A stretch of 24,845 nucleotides of DNA from positions 1-24,845 of IMG/VR virus record IMGVR_UViG_3300033143_000243; one strand, given 5' to 3'. The translations under genes and the position numbers were made by a program. Shown piece after piece: positions 1 to 8,656 of this stretch. Within the stretch, counting starts at the first letter, position 1; each line of letters begins with the position of its first letter. This stretch comes from a virus. Below the pieces are notes generated by a model. It saw nothing but the letters and a program-made list of their open reading frames with translations. It was not told the DNA's origin and did no database searches.

Positions 1-31
1 CGGTAACTGGTATACTTAAAAACTTTTGCAT
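1..31 (-). CDS. Start of a phage gene that runs off the left edge (partial)
   Basis: An ATG at 31 opens a frame reading MQKFLSIPVT before the window ends. From memory, short openings of the form M(K/Q)KFLSIPVT are common in small structural-type proteins of marine phages, but ten residues are too few to assign a function. The start is supported by position: a transcription terminator (72-100) and a TAnnTTTG promoter box (63-70) lie just upstream, so this looks like the first gene of the next transcription unit. Confidence 0.5.
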   Translation of the reverse strand, partial: MQKFLSIPVT

Positions 32-62
32 TGTTTAAAAAATTAAGTTGGTTTATAAAAAA

Positions 63-70
63 CAAAGGTA
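63..70 (-). promoter_or_regulatory. Bacteroidota-type -7 promoter box TACCTTTG
   Basis: The minus strand reads TACCTTTG, matching the TAnnTTTG -7 consensus of Bacteroidota promoters. It lies just after the T-run of a terminator and about 30 bases before the ATG at 31, so it would start the next leftward operon. No clear -33 TTTG partner was seen. Confidence 0.5.
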
Positions 71-71
71 C

Positions 72-100
72 AAAAAAAACCCCACACTATTGTGCAGGGC
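72..100 (-). terminator. Rho-independent terminator after the head-gene operon
   Basis: On the minus strand CCCTGCAC, a four-base loop AATA and GTGTGGGG form an eight-pair stem with two G-T wobbles. It is followed at once by eight T residues (72-79). It follows the frameshifted gene at 227-1004 and precedes a new promoter, which is the expected place for an operon end. Confidence 0.75.
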
Positions 101-226
101 TTTTCCAAGCGTTTAAAAGGGCAAATCGTTAGAAGTGCCCCGAGTTAATTAAAAAGAGATTTCTCACTTGTTCTCTGGATAATTACTTCAAATGTAGAGT
201 TTTTCTACTGCACTTCCAAGAGAATG

Positions 227-1004
227 TTATTGTTTTTCTAGCATTTTTAATGCTTCAATTCCATCATCAGATTGTAAGAAAGAAGCCACTATATAATCTC
301 TGCTTTCGCCAAAAGGAACTGTTAACATTTTCTTTGTTTCCAGCAGTATTATAGTAAACATCTTTTTGATTTTTCAACTTTAATATATCATTAGCAAAAA
401 AGTCAAATACTTTAGCTTGAAGCTCTAGCATTGGGTCTTCAATCAAATCTAATAACTCTTCTGGATTTCTACGAGCAAATAATAATATATCTCGTTTAAT
501 TTCTGCAGTAGTCATTTTATCTACATTCATACCTAATCCAATTCTAGCAATCTGCTCGGCTCTAGTAATCTCTAAATTTCTAGCAGCCATTAATGCATCT
601 AGTTCCCAATTCATTGAATCTAACTCTTTAGTTGCATCTCTTTCAGCATTTACTTCTTCAAAGTTAAATCCGTTTTCTGGATGTAAATGAAGAAACTTTT
701 GAAGCACTTGATTTTCTTTTGGGACATATAAAAAACCATCATCAAATATGATTGGCTCTAATATTACATTACCATCTTGTTCATCCTCAAAAGGAGATTT
801 TTGATTTCTTCCGTAACGTAGTGCTCTATTTACACCCGTATCTTCATCAAAATATAGTAATGGTTTTCTTTTCGTGTTCTTAGACGATAACATATAAGTT
901 AACGGAGCACGATTTCTAGTTAGTTTATAAGACTTGTCTACAAAAACCTGTTTTGGTTTTTTTGGAGTTTTGGTTTTTTTTGGAGTTTTTTCTGTTGTTT
1001 CCAT
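227..1004 (-). CDS. Head-region protein after the capsid gene, with an apparent +1 frameshift near 332
   Basis: As sequenced, the frame from the ATG at 1004 ends at 267 (245 residues), and its last 21 residues look unlike protein. If one base is skipped near 332 (AAC AAA G AAA ATG), the frame continues as MLTVPFGES..., then LQSDDGIEALKMLEKQ, and stops at 227, giving about 258 residues. The restored tail looks conserved and resembles the C-terminus I recall for a family of marine phage proteins encoded beside the capsid gene. The N-terminus is Lys/Pro-rich (residues 1-25). The middle (about 110-200) is helical and acidic, with a TTAEIKRDILLFARRNPEELLDLI segment in parts. Function is unknown; a head or connector role is inferred only from position. 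The shift may be a sequencing or assembly error, a mutation or programmed frameshifting. Confidence 0.75.
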
Positions 1005-1031
1005 TGTATTAAATTATATAAGATTAAAATT

Positions 1032-1057
1032 AAAAAGGGGAGGCAAACCCTCCCCTT
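1032..1057 (-). terminator. Strong hairpin terminator after the major capsid gene
   Basis: The minus strand forms a perfect nine-pair stem AAGGGGAGG / CCTCCCCTT with a five-base loop (GTTTG), then runs into TTT AATTTT. It lies 15 bases after the capsid stop codon and before the gene starting at 1004. A partial terminator here would lower expression of the downstream gene relative to capsid protein, as is usual in phage head operons. Confidence 0.8.
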
Positions 1058-1072
1058 ATTTGTAATTACAAA

Positions 1073-2518
1073 TTACGCTTCTATTAAGAAGAAGTTGTTT
1101 GCACCTAAAGTACAACAAGCTCTTTCAGATAAGAAGTTTACTTCCATCACATCTTTGTCAGAAGTTCTTGCACCACCAGCAGAACCAGTAATCCAAGTTT
1201 TGTATCTTCTGTCTTCAGTTTCAGAAGCTCTATATCTAACATGTAAGAAAGGTCTCTTAGCATTTTTACCTAAGATTTGGTCATACACTGTAGTTGAACC
1301 TGCAGGAACCATAAGTCCGTAGATTTTGCCAGCGTGAATTCCACCTCTCATTGCAGCATCGTTAAGATACTTCCAATCAGACTTGTAGAAATCGTAACCT
1401 CTTCTAAATCCTGTAAATCCAAGATTTAAAGCCATTTCTTCATCGTTATCAAATAGACCATAAGAAGTACCACCTGCACCATAAGAATTTTGAGCTGCTA
1501 ACATATCATCAATGTCAAAGCTTAATTCTCTGTTTACAAATAATACATTTTCTTCGATAGAACCTTGCTTGTCTAGTCTTTGAATAATTGCATCAAAGTC
1601 AGCCAATACTGCAGGAGCACCTTGGAAAACATTACCTCTATTTTTAACTACCCAGAATACACCTTCTGAACCTTTATCACCTAAACCTGTAGTAGCAGGA
1701 GAAAGACCTATAACACCAGAACCTGCTTCAGCTGGAACAGCTTCAATCATAGCAGTTTCTAAATAATCGTCAAATCTCATTCTAGTATCAGACTCAGATT
1801 TTAAATACCAAAGGTATCCTGTAGCACCTAATTCTGAAGTTACTTCAATCCATCCAATTTGAGCCATGTCAGAACCAGATACTTCGTAGTGGTCTTTAAT
1901 GATAATTGGAGAATTTTCAAATATGTAATCATCAGATTCAAGGCTATTTGGCATTCCGTCAGAACCTTTAGCAAATTCAGAACCGTAAATAAATACAGTT
2001 AATGTATCTGTAGCAGCAAAAGTTTGACCGCCTCCTTCATAATAAGCAACGTCAAAAGTACTTGCAGCATAATCTACATCAGTAACCAATGCTTTATTGA
2101 ATAAAGTATTTGCACCACTGTTAGCAGATATCATAACCGTTTGACCTTTTCTGATAGCAATTCCACCTTGACCAGCAGTAGTAGTACCACCACCAGGTAT
2201 AGCTGGAGTTAAGTTATCACTTACAGTAATTGTCGCAGTATCAGATGTTGCTGCAGAACCAGACGCACAATTCACATATTTAATGTGAAGTCTTCCTTGC
2301 TCAGACCATTTGATTAAATCAGAGTTGGATGGCATTTCTGCTCCAACCATTCTTAAAAAAGCACTAATGCTTCTATTACCATATCTCTCAAATTCTCTTT
2401 CATAAGTATCAGGTAAATACTGATTCATGAAGTTGAAGTTGGTGATATAGTTACTTGTTGTGGCTACCCTTTCCGCACTTGGGATTAAGTCGTAACCTGG
2501 AGTTCCTAATACACTCAT
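1073..2518 (-). CDS. Putative major capsid protein (481 aa)
   Basis: This is the probable building block of the icosahedral head. The assignment is mainly contextual: it directly follows terminase, portal and a scaffold-like gene, has a typical length, and is followed by a strong terminator. The N-terminal part (residues 20-80) contains NYITNFNFMNQYLPDTYEREF and a helical stretch. Residues about 85-180 are rich in Ser, Thr, Gly and beta-strand pattern (ATITVSD, GQTVMIS, TFDVAYY) and look like an inserted beta domain. The remainder alternates helix and strand, with a C-terminal FLHVRYRASETEDRRYKTW-like region. I recognise no exact family motif. The HK97 fold is presumed from the family role. 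The leader upstream is pure A/T with no purine-rich ribosome site. Confidence 0.75.
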   Translation of the reverse strand: MSVLGTPGYDLIPSAERVATTSNYITNFNFMNQYLPDTYEREFERYGNRSISAFLRMVGAEMPSNSDLIKWSEQGRLHIKYVNCASGSAATSDTATITVSDNLTPAIPGGGTTTAGQGGIAIRKGQTVMISANSGANTLFNKALVTDVDYAASTFDVAYYEGGGQTFAATDTLTVFIYGSEFAKGSDGMPNSLESDDYIFENSPIIIKDHYEVSGSDMAQIGWIEVTSELGATGYLWYLKSESDTRMRFDDYLETAMIEAVPAEAGSGVIGLSPATTGLGDKGSEGVFWVVKNRGNVFQGAPAVLADFDAIIQRLDKQGSIEENVLFVNRELSFDIDDMLAAQNSYGAGGTSYGLFDNDEEMALNLGFTGFRRGYDFYKSDWKYLNDAAMRGGIHAGKIYGLMVPAGSTTVYDQILGKNAKRPFLHVRYRASETEDRRYKTWITGSAGGARTSDKDVMEVNFLSERACCTLGANNFFLIEA

Positions 2519-2539
2519 TTTTTATTTTTTATTAATTAT

Positions 2540-3658
2540 TTATTTTCGTTTTCTAATTCGTAACCTGTTGCCATCACTGACTTGGGTTACATTCTTAATT
2601 TGTAAACCACCCTTAGTAGACACCTCTGGAACTCTTCTTTGGTCAAAGTCTATATTCTTGGACTTTTTAGCTGAATTTGTAACAGCTTCTGCCCGACCTT
2701 GCTCATAAAAAAACTTCGCAAATCTGTCTGGGTAATTTGCTATGGCTAACGACTTATGATACCTTTCTATATCAGTGAGCTCTCCGTTATCATCCAGAAA
2801 ACTAGTAACAAATTTACTTATGTCTGAATTTTTAGCTTTAAGCTCCTCCAAGTTAGAGGGTTTGTAAGAGTAAGAGTTGTCTCCGATTTTAAAATTGAAA
2901 CCTTCAAAATTATCATCTAGTAAGGAATTAGTTCTTTCTATAAACTTTTCCCTTCTAAGAGCACTTTCCTCCTCAGAAGTCTTAGCACGTTGAAGCGAGT
3001 TTCTGTATTCTTCTAATTCTTTTTCGACTTCAGGATTCAGTGATTCCGTTCTTGACTCAAGAGGAATTTTATACTGGTCTTTCTGTTCGTTAAAAAAACT
3101 TAAAGCTTCAGAAACTACTTTCTTTTTTGCTCGCTTTTTCTTTTTTATTTCCTTTTCTTCATCTAAATCTTCATCAAATTCAAAATCCGAAAGGATAGCG
3201 GCTATATCATCATTATCTAAATAATCTTCTTTAGCTTTATAATAACTAGCCAATAAATCGTCTTGGTCCATTTCGTCATAGTTCTGTTGTAATTTTACAA
3301 AATCTTCTATGCCTCGACCAGTCTCTTTTTTATATTTGAAGTAAGCAGAAACATCTTCAGGTAACTCTTCTGATTTTTCTCTTTCTTCAAACAGTTGGTC
3401 TAAAGACGATATTTCTTTACCATATCTCTTTCCAATATATGAAAGAACGTCTTCGTCTGCTAATTCTTTTTTTTCAGAAACTTCTTCCACAGCAGGAGTT
3501 TCTTGGCTTTTAGGAGCCTCAACTTTTTCTGCTACTGTTTCTGTTGTAGAAACTTCTGGGTCTACAAATTGAGACTCATGTTTTTCTAATAATTCTTTTT
3601 CTACTTCCTGAACTGATTTTTGTTCAGGGGCACTTACTTCTTTTACTGTTATACCCAT
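2540..3658 (-). CDS. Putative capsid scaffolding protein (372 aa)
   Basis: A highly charged, helix-rich protein with no membrane segment. Residues 1-75 are Glu/Val/Ser/Thr-rich and probably disordered. About 110-180 is very acidic (runs of Asp and Glu such as EFDEDLDEEKEI). It then turns into a basic patch KKKKRAKKK, continues as coiled-coil-like helix (about 205-250), and ends in a strongly basic tail RLRIRKRK. An acidic coiled-coil body with a basic C-terminus is typical of scaffolding proteins, whose basic end binds the inside of the capsid shell. Position agrees: it sits between portal and capsid genes, 21 bases upstream of the capsid start. A candidate promoter lies in the 60-base gap before it. 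Confidence 0.7.
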   Translation of the reverse strand: MGITVKEVSAPEQKSVQEVEKELLEKHESQFVDPEVSTTETVAEKVEAPKSQETPAVEEVSEKKELADEDVLSYIGKRYGKEISSLDQLFEEREKSEELPEDVSAYFKYKKETGRGIEDFVKLQQNYDEMDQDDLLASYYKAKEDYLDNDDIAAILSDFEFDEDLDEEKEIKKKKRAKKKVVSEALSFFNEQKDQYKIPLESRTESLNPEVEKELEEYRNSLQRAKTSEEESALRREKFIERTNSLLDDNFEGFNFKIGDNSYSYKPSNLEELKAKNSDISKFVTSFLDDNGELTDIERYHKSLAIANYPDRFAKFFYEQGRAEAVTNSAKKSKNIDFDQRRVPEVSTKGGLQIKNVTQVSDGNRLRIRKRK

Positions 3659-3681
3659 TTGATTAAATTTAAATTGTTATA

Positions 3682-3689
3682 CAAAATTA
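3682..3689 (-). promoter_or_regulatory. Candidate -7 promoter box TAATTTTG for scaffold and capsid genes
   Basis: The minus strand reads TAATTTTG, fitting TAnnTTTG, inside one of the few real gaps of the head operon (3659-3718). It lies 23 bases upstream of the scaffold ATG, with an AAATTTAAATTTAAT-like leader between. An extra promoter here would boost scaffold and capsid over portal and terminase. No convincing -33 element was seen. Confidence 0.4.
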
Positions 3690-3718
3690 AACATTTTTTA
3701 AATACTAAAAAAACCACT

Positions 3719-6154
3719 TTATCTTGGCTCAAACTCAGCTAAATCAAACCCATCTAACGTATCCTCATTAGATTCAAAATTTACTGGAGGCAACCCTTTT
3801 TTTCTTTGATTAATTAATTGAGATTGCTCCGTATTTTGCTGACTTATTCTTTTAGCTTTCGCATCTTCTCTTGAAGATTCTCTTGTGTTTAATGCTTCTT
3901 CTTGCATGCCTCGTAATTGCATTTGATACTGGAATTCTTGTTCCATAAGTTGTTTCTTTAACTCTGCTTCAGCCTGCATCTTAGCCATGTCTACTTGAGC
4001 TTGCGTTTGAATTTCTTGCATTTTAGATTGAGCTTCTAACCCAATTTTTTCTTGAGCAGCCTGAGATTGCATTTGTGTAACTTGCATTTGAGTCTGAGCC
4101 TGCAACTGCTGTTGAACTTGTGCATTTTTCTCGTCTCTATCTTGTTTTTGTTTTCTCTTTAATTTTAATAACTGATTGGCAAGTTTGATGTTTTGAATAC
4201 TTCTAATATCAATTGCGTCTTCTAAATTAATATCATTTTTAGATAAAGCCATTTGAACATTAGCTTCTAATTGAGCTTTTTCCAATTCATCAGGAGATAC
4301 ATCAATATATACTCCAAAATCATATATATATAAGTGTTTTATATCTTCTAATATAGTCATGCTATATTTTCCAATTTTATTAGCAAACTCATCTCTAAAT
4401 GGAGCATACTCTAAAATGTCGGCTACTCTATAAGATAAACCTTGTGCAATTTTTCGTAAAATATATAAACTTCCATCCAGAATGTGACGGGTAGCTACAT
4501 TAGAGTTTAAAGCTGCTAGTTTTTGTACACCTACCAAAGAGTTAGGGTCAGGAGTACTTCCATCTCTAGCTTCATTTAATCCTGTAACAGCCCTAATCAT
4601 ATCTAAATAATGATTGTAGTTTCCAATTAACATTTGCATTTTAGAAGCTCCACTATTAGAATTTAATTGAGTAATAGGAACTTTAGCTTGATTATATTCT
4701 CCATCTTGAGTGTAACTTCTTCCTATTACAGAACCTGTTTGAAAATATAATCTTAAAGCATCTTCAGGATTATAAGCATTTCCTGTTCCTAAGTCTACTT
4801 CATTTAAACCATCAGCATCTATGTAAACTCCATCAGGAACTACTCTAGATACTACTTGTTGTAACTTCAAATGAGTAATTTGTATTAAATCAGCAAAAGG
4901 AATCATTCGAGAAATTAATGATTCTATATTACCTTTATACATTCTAGGAGCTACAGCTACGTAATTAGGAAGTGCAAACTGAGTAGCTGACTTTGGACGC
5001 ACCATATTTTTAGACATTTCCCATTTCAAAATAATGTTAGTGCCCATTACCATTATGCCATCATACCAAACATCAATAGTTTTTTCTACTTTTTCAAATC
5101 TCCCTTCATCCATCATTTCTTCTGGTGGATTAAAAGTGTCATCTTTTTCTACTGCCTTACTGCCTCCTTCGTTAGTTTTTTTAATTTTATGAACTACTTT
5201 TTGTGTTGACTTATAATTAAAATACATTAATGTAGCAGTATCTCTAGCAAAAATACTATTTTGATACCATTGAGCTACATTAAAATAATCATACCAAGTT
5301 TGACTGTATTTAGCTATTTCATCTAAATCATCATTAGTAAGTGATTGGTCAATTTTTAAAAGTTCAGTTATTGGAACAGTTTTAATTTCTCCCCAATAAA
5401 AACAGTCTTTAAAGTGAGGGTCTTCGGTATAACTATAAACTAAATTTGCAGGGTCTACGTAATCTACCACTACTCCTTGTCCAGGTAAAAATTGTGTTTT
5501 CCCACACGCAATACCTAAAACCATTAAATCATAATCGTATCTTTTACGTAAATCTATATATTCATTATCTTGTAAAATAGCGTTTATTGCCTGTTCGTTA
5601 GCAATCTCTATTGCAGGTTTATAATTCATCTGCATATATAAATCTAACTCATCATCATCTTTAGGTAAATCATCTTGGTCCATGGTAAAAGGATTGATTC
5701 CAAAAGTTTTACCAATAGTATTTAATACACCCTGAGAAACCATTTGTCTTTCCACATTGTCTTGAAAAGCACTACGGTGAGCAGCTGATAAAGCATCAAT
5801 TGCTTCACACTTTACATCAAATAATCTGTCTGATAATCCATTCACTACAATGTCTACAAATTTAGGAAGTATAGGAACTGGAGTCCAATCTAAATTTAAG
5901 TAAGACAAATCCCCGTCAATTGCTAACTCATTTTTGTATTTAGCTACAGACTGTTCACCTCTTGCGTAAACTCTTCGTCTGTAAAACTCATTCCACTGAT
6001 TATAAAACCTGCATTGATTCCCATCTTTACGAAACCACTCATACTGAATTGCTTGTCCAATTTGAAGCCCATATTCCATGGTTTTTTTTTCGCTGTCTGA
6101 AACGAATTGACTAGGGAACCCATTCGGGGTTATCTGTATACTTATATCTTCCAT
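3719..6154 (-). CDS. Portal protein (811 aa)
   Basis: This is the dodecameric ring at one head vertex through which DNA is packaged and ejected. Assignment rests on size, on position directly after the large terminase, and on features seen. A long central domain (about 390-590) includes PNYVAVAPRMYKGNIESLI, LKLQQVVSRVVPDGVYI and IRAVTGLNEARDGSTPDPN; the last resembles the segment preceding the long helix in many podovirus and siphovirus portals. Residues about 650-770 are extremely Gln/Met-rich and would form a long coiled coil, as seen in the barrel of P22-like portals, followed by an acidic tail. The start codon overlaps the terminase stop as TAATG, so translation is probably coupled. Confidence 0.85.
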   Translation of the reverse strand: MEDISIQITPNGFPSQFVSDSEKKTMEYGLQIGQAIQYEWFRKDGNQCRFYNQWNEFYRRRVYARGEQSVAKYKNELAIDGDLSYLNLDWTPVPILPKFVDIVVNGLSDRLFDVKCEAIDALSAAHRSAFQDNVERQMVSQGVLNTIGKTFGINPFTMDQDDLPKDDDELDLYMQMNYKPAIEIANEQAINAILQDNEYIDLRKRYDYDLMVLGIACGKTQFLPGQGVVVDYVDPANLVYSYTEDPHFKDCFYWGEIKTVPITELLKIDQSLTNDDLDEIAKYSQTWYDYFNVAQWYQNSIFARDTATLMYFNYKSTQKVVHKIKKTNEGGSKAVEKDDTFNPPEEMMDEGRFEKVEKTIDVWYDGIMVMGTNIILKWEMSKNMVRPKSATQFALPNYVAVAPRMYKGNIESLISRMIPFADLIQITHLKLQQVVSRVVPDGVYIDADGLNEVDLGTGNAYNPEDALRLYFQTGSVIGRSYTQDGEYNQAKVPITQLNSNSGASKMQMLIGNYNHYLDMIRAVTGLNEARDGSTPDPNSLVGVQKLAALNSNVATRHILDGSLYILRKIAQGLSYRVADILEYAPFRDEFANKIGKYSMTILEDIKHLYIYDFGVYIDVSPDELEKAQLEANVQMALSKNDINLEDAIDIRSIQNIKLANQLLKLKRKQKQDRDEKNAQVQQQLQAQTQMQVTQMQSQAAQEKIGLEAQSKMQEIQTQAQVDMAKMQAEAELKKQLMEQEFQYQMQLRGMQEEALNTRESSREDAKAKRISQQNTEQSQLINQRKKGLPPVNFESNEDTLDGFDLAEFEPR

Positions 6155-8403
6155 TACCTAACTAATTGACTTAGATTACCATTATTTTTATATCTTGCAA
6201 AGTTAATGGATATTTTCGACTCTTTTTGAACCTTTGGCTGATATAAATGTTTCTGATTAGCCATAATAGCCAACCCTGAACTTATTGTTGCATCAAACCG
6301 AGTTCTGTTGTTAATATCAAACTTTGCCCAATCTTCTAAAGTTCGTGTAAATAACATCGAACCCATTTCATCTTCATTCCTAAAGTCTCCATTCAAATCT
6401 ATTCCTATGTGTTGTTCTATGTAAGATTCAATAGCAGACGCATGTGATTGCTTTACGTCTTCCGAACTATTGGGTATTCCTCCTAATTCTCTTTCCGTAA
6501 CAGATAATTTATTAAAAGTTTTATCAGGTCGGTTAATACAAAAATGTCTATATCCTCTATTTTTAAAATGATACAATAATCGTGGTTTATTATTTTCTAC
6601 TAAAATAGGCATTCCATAAAAAACACACGCCATTAATACCTCTTCAAAAAATATTTCCGCAGTTTGAGGACGAGCAATATATTGGAGAAAAAACTCATTA
6701 CTTGGAGCTTCATCCATATTAAACTTTGTCATTCCATGTAGAGCTCCATTAGATGCTCCACCTCCTACTGTCCCTGATATATCATAACTATCACAACCGA
6801 AAGAACCTAAATGCTCATTCCCTGGATAAAACTTACCTCCTCTTTCAATAAACCTATTTCTTAATCCACGATGAGGTAGCCACGAAATTAAAAATCTCCC
6901 ACTAGAATCAGGAGACCATATTACTTCACTATCTTTCACACCATTTTTCCAATAAAACTTTCCTTTTGTTAAATGATGTTCGGGTATAAGTGAATCATTA
7001 TAATCTATCTGTTGATAAATTTTTGTTAAGTTAAATAAAGAAGATTTACTTTCATCTCTAAAAGCGTGAGACTCAGTTCTAGGAAATTGACGATAAAATT
7101 CATTTAACGCATCTGCATCTTTTGTAAGAGCTTCTACTTCATTTTCCCAATAATTAATAGCTCCTTGATAAATGTATTCATCGTCTACACCTCTTATTTC
7201 TTTTTCTGGAGTCTTCAATACAGGCATTCCATATCTATCTATAAACCCTTCCATATTCCATTCCATTGGAATAAATAAATTATACAAGCCGCTTTTTGTT
7301 TGACCATTTGCATTTCGAGTATCTAAAGCAGAATCAAAATATAATTTTTTAAAGTTATTTCCTCCTTTTTCTAAAGCATTACAAGTAGACCCCATTAAAC
7401 ACTTTCCAATTACTTTACTTCCTAATCGTAAACAAGTTTTAGTTACTCGCCAATTATTTAAAATATTATCTGGCTTAGACCATTTGCCACTTTCATCATG
7501 AATAAGTAACATTAATTTCTCTCCATCATAAGAGTTATCTGCAGTATTTTTCCAATCAATAGTAGTGTCTAATCCGTCTAAAACTTGAGACTGAACTTTA
7601 GACATATTTTTTTTAGTAATCTTGCTAGCTGGAATTCTATAAGCTAATTCTGTTTTAGGTTTGTCCATACCATCTTGAATGGGCTTGAAAAAGAATGGAT
7701 AATTATTAGAAATAGGAACTACTTTGTCAGTAAACATTTTTTTAGCATCAGCTCCTGTTTTAGATAAAACACCTACTCTAGAATCTTTAGCTAATGTAGC
7801 GGTGTTAACAGATTCTGAAGACCCCATAAAAGAAAATCCAGAACGTCTAATTTTTAAATAGCACATTCCAAAACTTCTTTTATCTGCTCTGCAAGCTTCC
7901 CAAAATATAAAAAACAATCTATTGGCTTCTCTAAAATCAGGCAACCCTACATCAATTTTAGTCCACTGTAAATACATATAATGAGAGCCTGTAATATAAG
8001 TAGGAATTCCATTATTATAAAACCAGAAACCTTTTTCTCTTCTATCAAACTCTTCTTCTATATAATCTACCCAATCATTTTTAAACGCAGTTGGCATTTC
8101 ATTCCACTGAAAAATACTTTTAATCCTTTTAAGTTCTTGAGGATAAGTAAAAGGTCTCCAATATTGGTTTTCTTTTTTGGTGTCCCAAGTATATGATTTA
8201 TTTGGAGTTTTAGGTAAAGCTATTTTTAAATGATTTATTTCATATATATCTCCTATTGTTCCATCCCTAGATATAATTACAATATCGTATTTTTCGTTGT
8301 ACCCATACTCCCAAGTTTTTGCCTTATTTTTTTTAGTAAGAACATTTTTAGGTATTACATTTTTAAGTATCCTATATAAGCTATTTTGACCTTCTTTCTG
8401 CAA
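6154..8403 (-). CDS. terL: Terminase large subunit, DNA-packaging ATPase and nuclease (749 aa)
   Basis: This motor pumps DNA into the procapsid and cuts it. The N-terminal ATPase domain has a diverged Walker A-like stretch KIRRSGFSFMGS (184-195), a Walker B LMLLIHDE (297-304) and a probable coupling motif CLMGSTCN (335-342). The RNase H-like nuclease domain shows GCDSYDISG (536-544), an acidic residue in LVENN (601-605) and a late Asp in RFDATISSGLAI (702-713), giving the expected acidic triad. No ATG exists in this frame until about residue 103, well into conserved sequence, and an in-frame stop lies just upstream. TTG at 8403 is therefore the likely start, inside the preceding gene (23-base overlap). 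Confidence 0.92.
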   Translation of the reverse strand: MQKEGQNSLYRILKNVIPKNVLTKKNKAKTWEYGYNEKYDIVIISRDGTIGDIYEINHLKIALPKTPNKSYTWDTKKENQYWRPFTYPQELKRIKSIFQWNEMPTAFKNDWVDYIEEEFDRREKGFWFYNNGIPTYITGSHYMYLQWTKIDVGLPDFREANRLFFIFWEACRADKRSFGMCYLKIRRSGFSFMGSSESVNTATLAKDSRVGVLSKTGADAKKMFTDKVVPISNNYPFFFKPIQDGMDKPKTELAYRIPASKITKKNMSKVQSQVLDGLDTTIDWKNTADNSYDGEKLMLLIHDESGKWSKPDNILNNWRVTKTCLRLGSKVIGKCLMGSTCNALEKGGNNFKKLYFDSALDTRNANGQTKSGLYNLFIPMEWNMEGFIDRYGMPVLKTPEKEIRGVDDEYIYQGAINYWENEVEALTKDADALNEFYRQFPRTESHAFRDESKSSLFNLTKIYQQIDYNDSLIPEHHLTKGKFYWKNGVKDSEVIWSPDSSGRFLISWLPHRGLRNRFIERGGKFYPGNEHLGSFGCDSYDISGTVGGGASNGALHGMTKFNMDEAPSNEFFLQYIARPQTAEIFFEEVLMACVFYGMPILVENNKPRLLYHFKNRGYRHFCINRPDKTFNKLSVTERELGGIPNSSEDVKQSHASAIESYIEQHIGIDLNGDFRNEDEMGSMLFTRTLEDWAKFDINNRTRFDATISSGLAIMANQKHLYQPKVQKESKISINFARYKNNGNLSQLVR

Positions 8404-8656
8404 ATCCTTGAGTTATAGTTTTTTTATTGTTTCCTGTTAATTCAATATTTTCTTTTTCTGCTTCAATACGATTTAAAATTTCAAACGCATCAAAAATTGC
8501 TAACTTTTTTGTAGCAGCAGCATTTTTTAATCTATCAGCTGCTAACTCGTCATCAGGGTCAGGTTTTATAATATCTTCCTTAGCCACTTTTATAAGTTGT
8601 CTAACAGCTTGTTCACCCGCTTCAATTATTTTTAATTTAATTTCTTTGGAGTTCAT
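8381..8656 (-). CDS. Small helical protein upstream of terL, possible small terminase subunit (91 aa)
   Basis: A short, almost all-helical, charged protein (EAGEQAVRQLIKVAKEDI, then DDELAADRLKNAAATKKLAIFDAFEILNRI) with no cysteine and no membrane segment. Small terminase subunits, which bind the packaging site and regulate TerL, are usually encoded directly before terL and are helix-rich. Position is the main argument, and no helix-turn-helix can be named with confidence. It starts in an ATGA overlap with the stop of the 187-residue gene and overlaps terL by 23 bases, which implies tight translational coupling. A run of seven A residues lies near its end. It could equally be an unrelated head-assembly helper. 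Confidence 0.5.
   Translation of the reverse strand: MNSKEIKLKIIEAGEQAVRQLIKVAKEDIIKPDPDDELAADRLKNAAATKKLAIFDAFEILNRIEAEKENIELTGNNKKTITQGFAERRSK

Noticed and set aside
194-208. Short hairpin GTAGA-N5-TCTAC after the frameshifted gene
   Set aside because: It has only five pairs and no T-run on the minus strand. The real terminator is at 72-100.
1095-1322. Plus-strand open frame opposite the capsid gene
   Set aside because: It is a shadow of the capsid coding frame. The capsid frame has the protein-like sequence and the context. The same reasoning removes plus-strand frames opposite terL, the fibre and the LamG genes.
8353-8656. Programmed frameshift fusing the 91-residue protein to TerL at the seven-A run
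   Set aside because: The TerL frame has a TAA just after the A-run, so slippage there could not produce a fusion. A TTG start is simpler.
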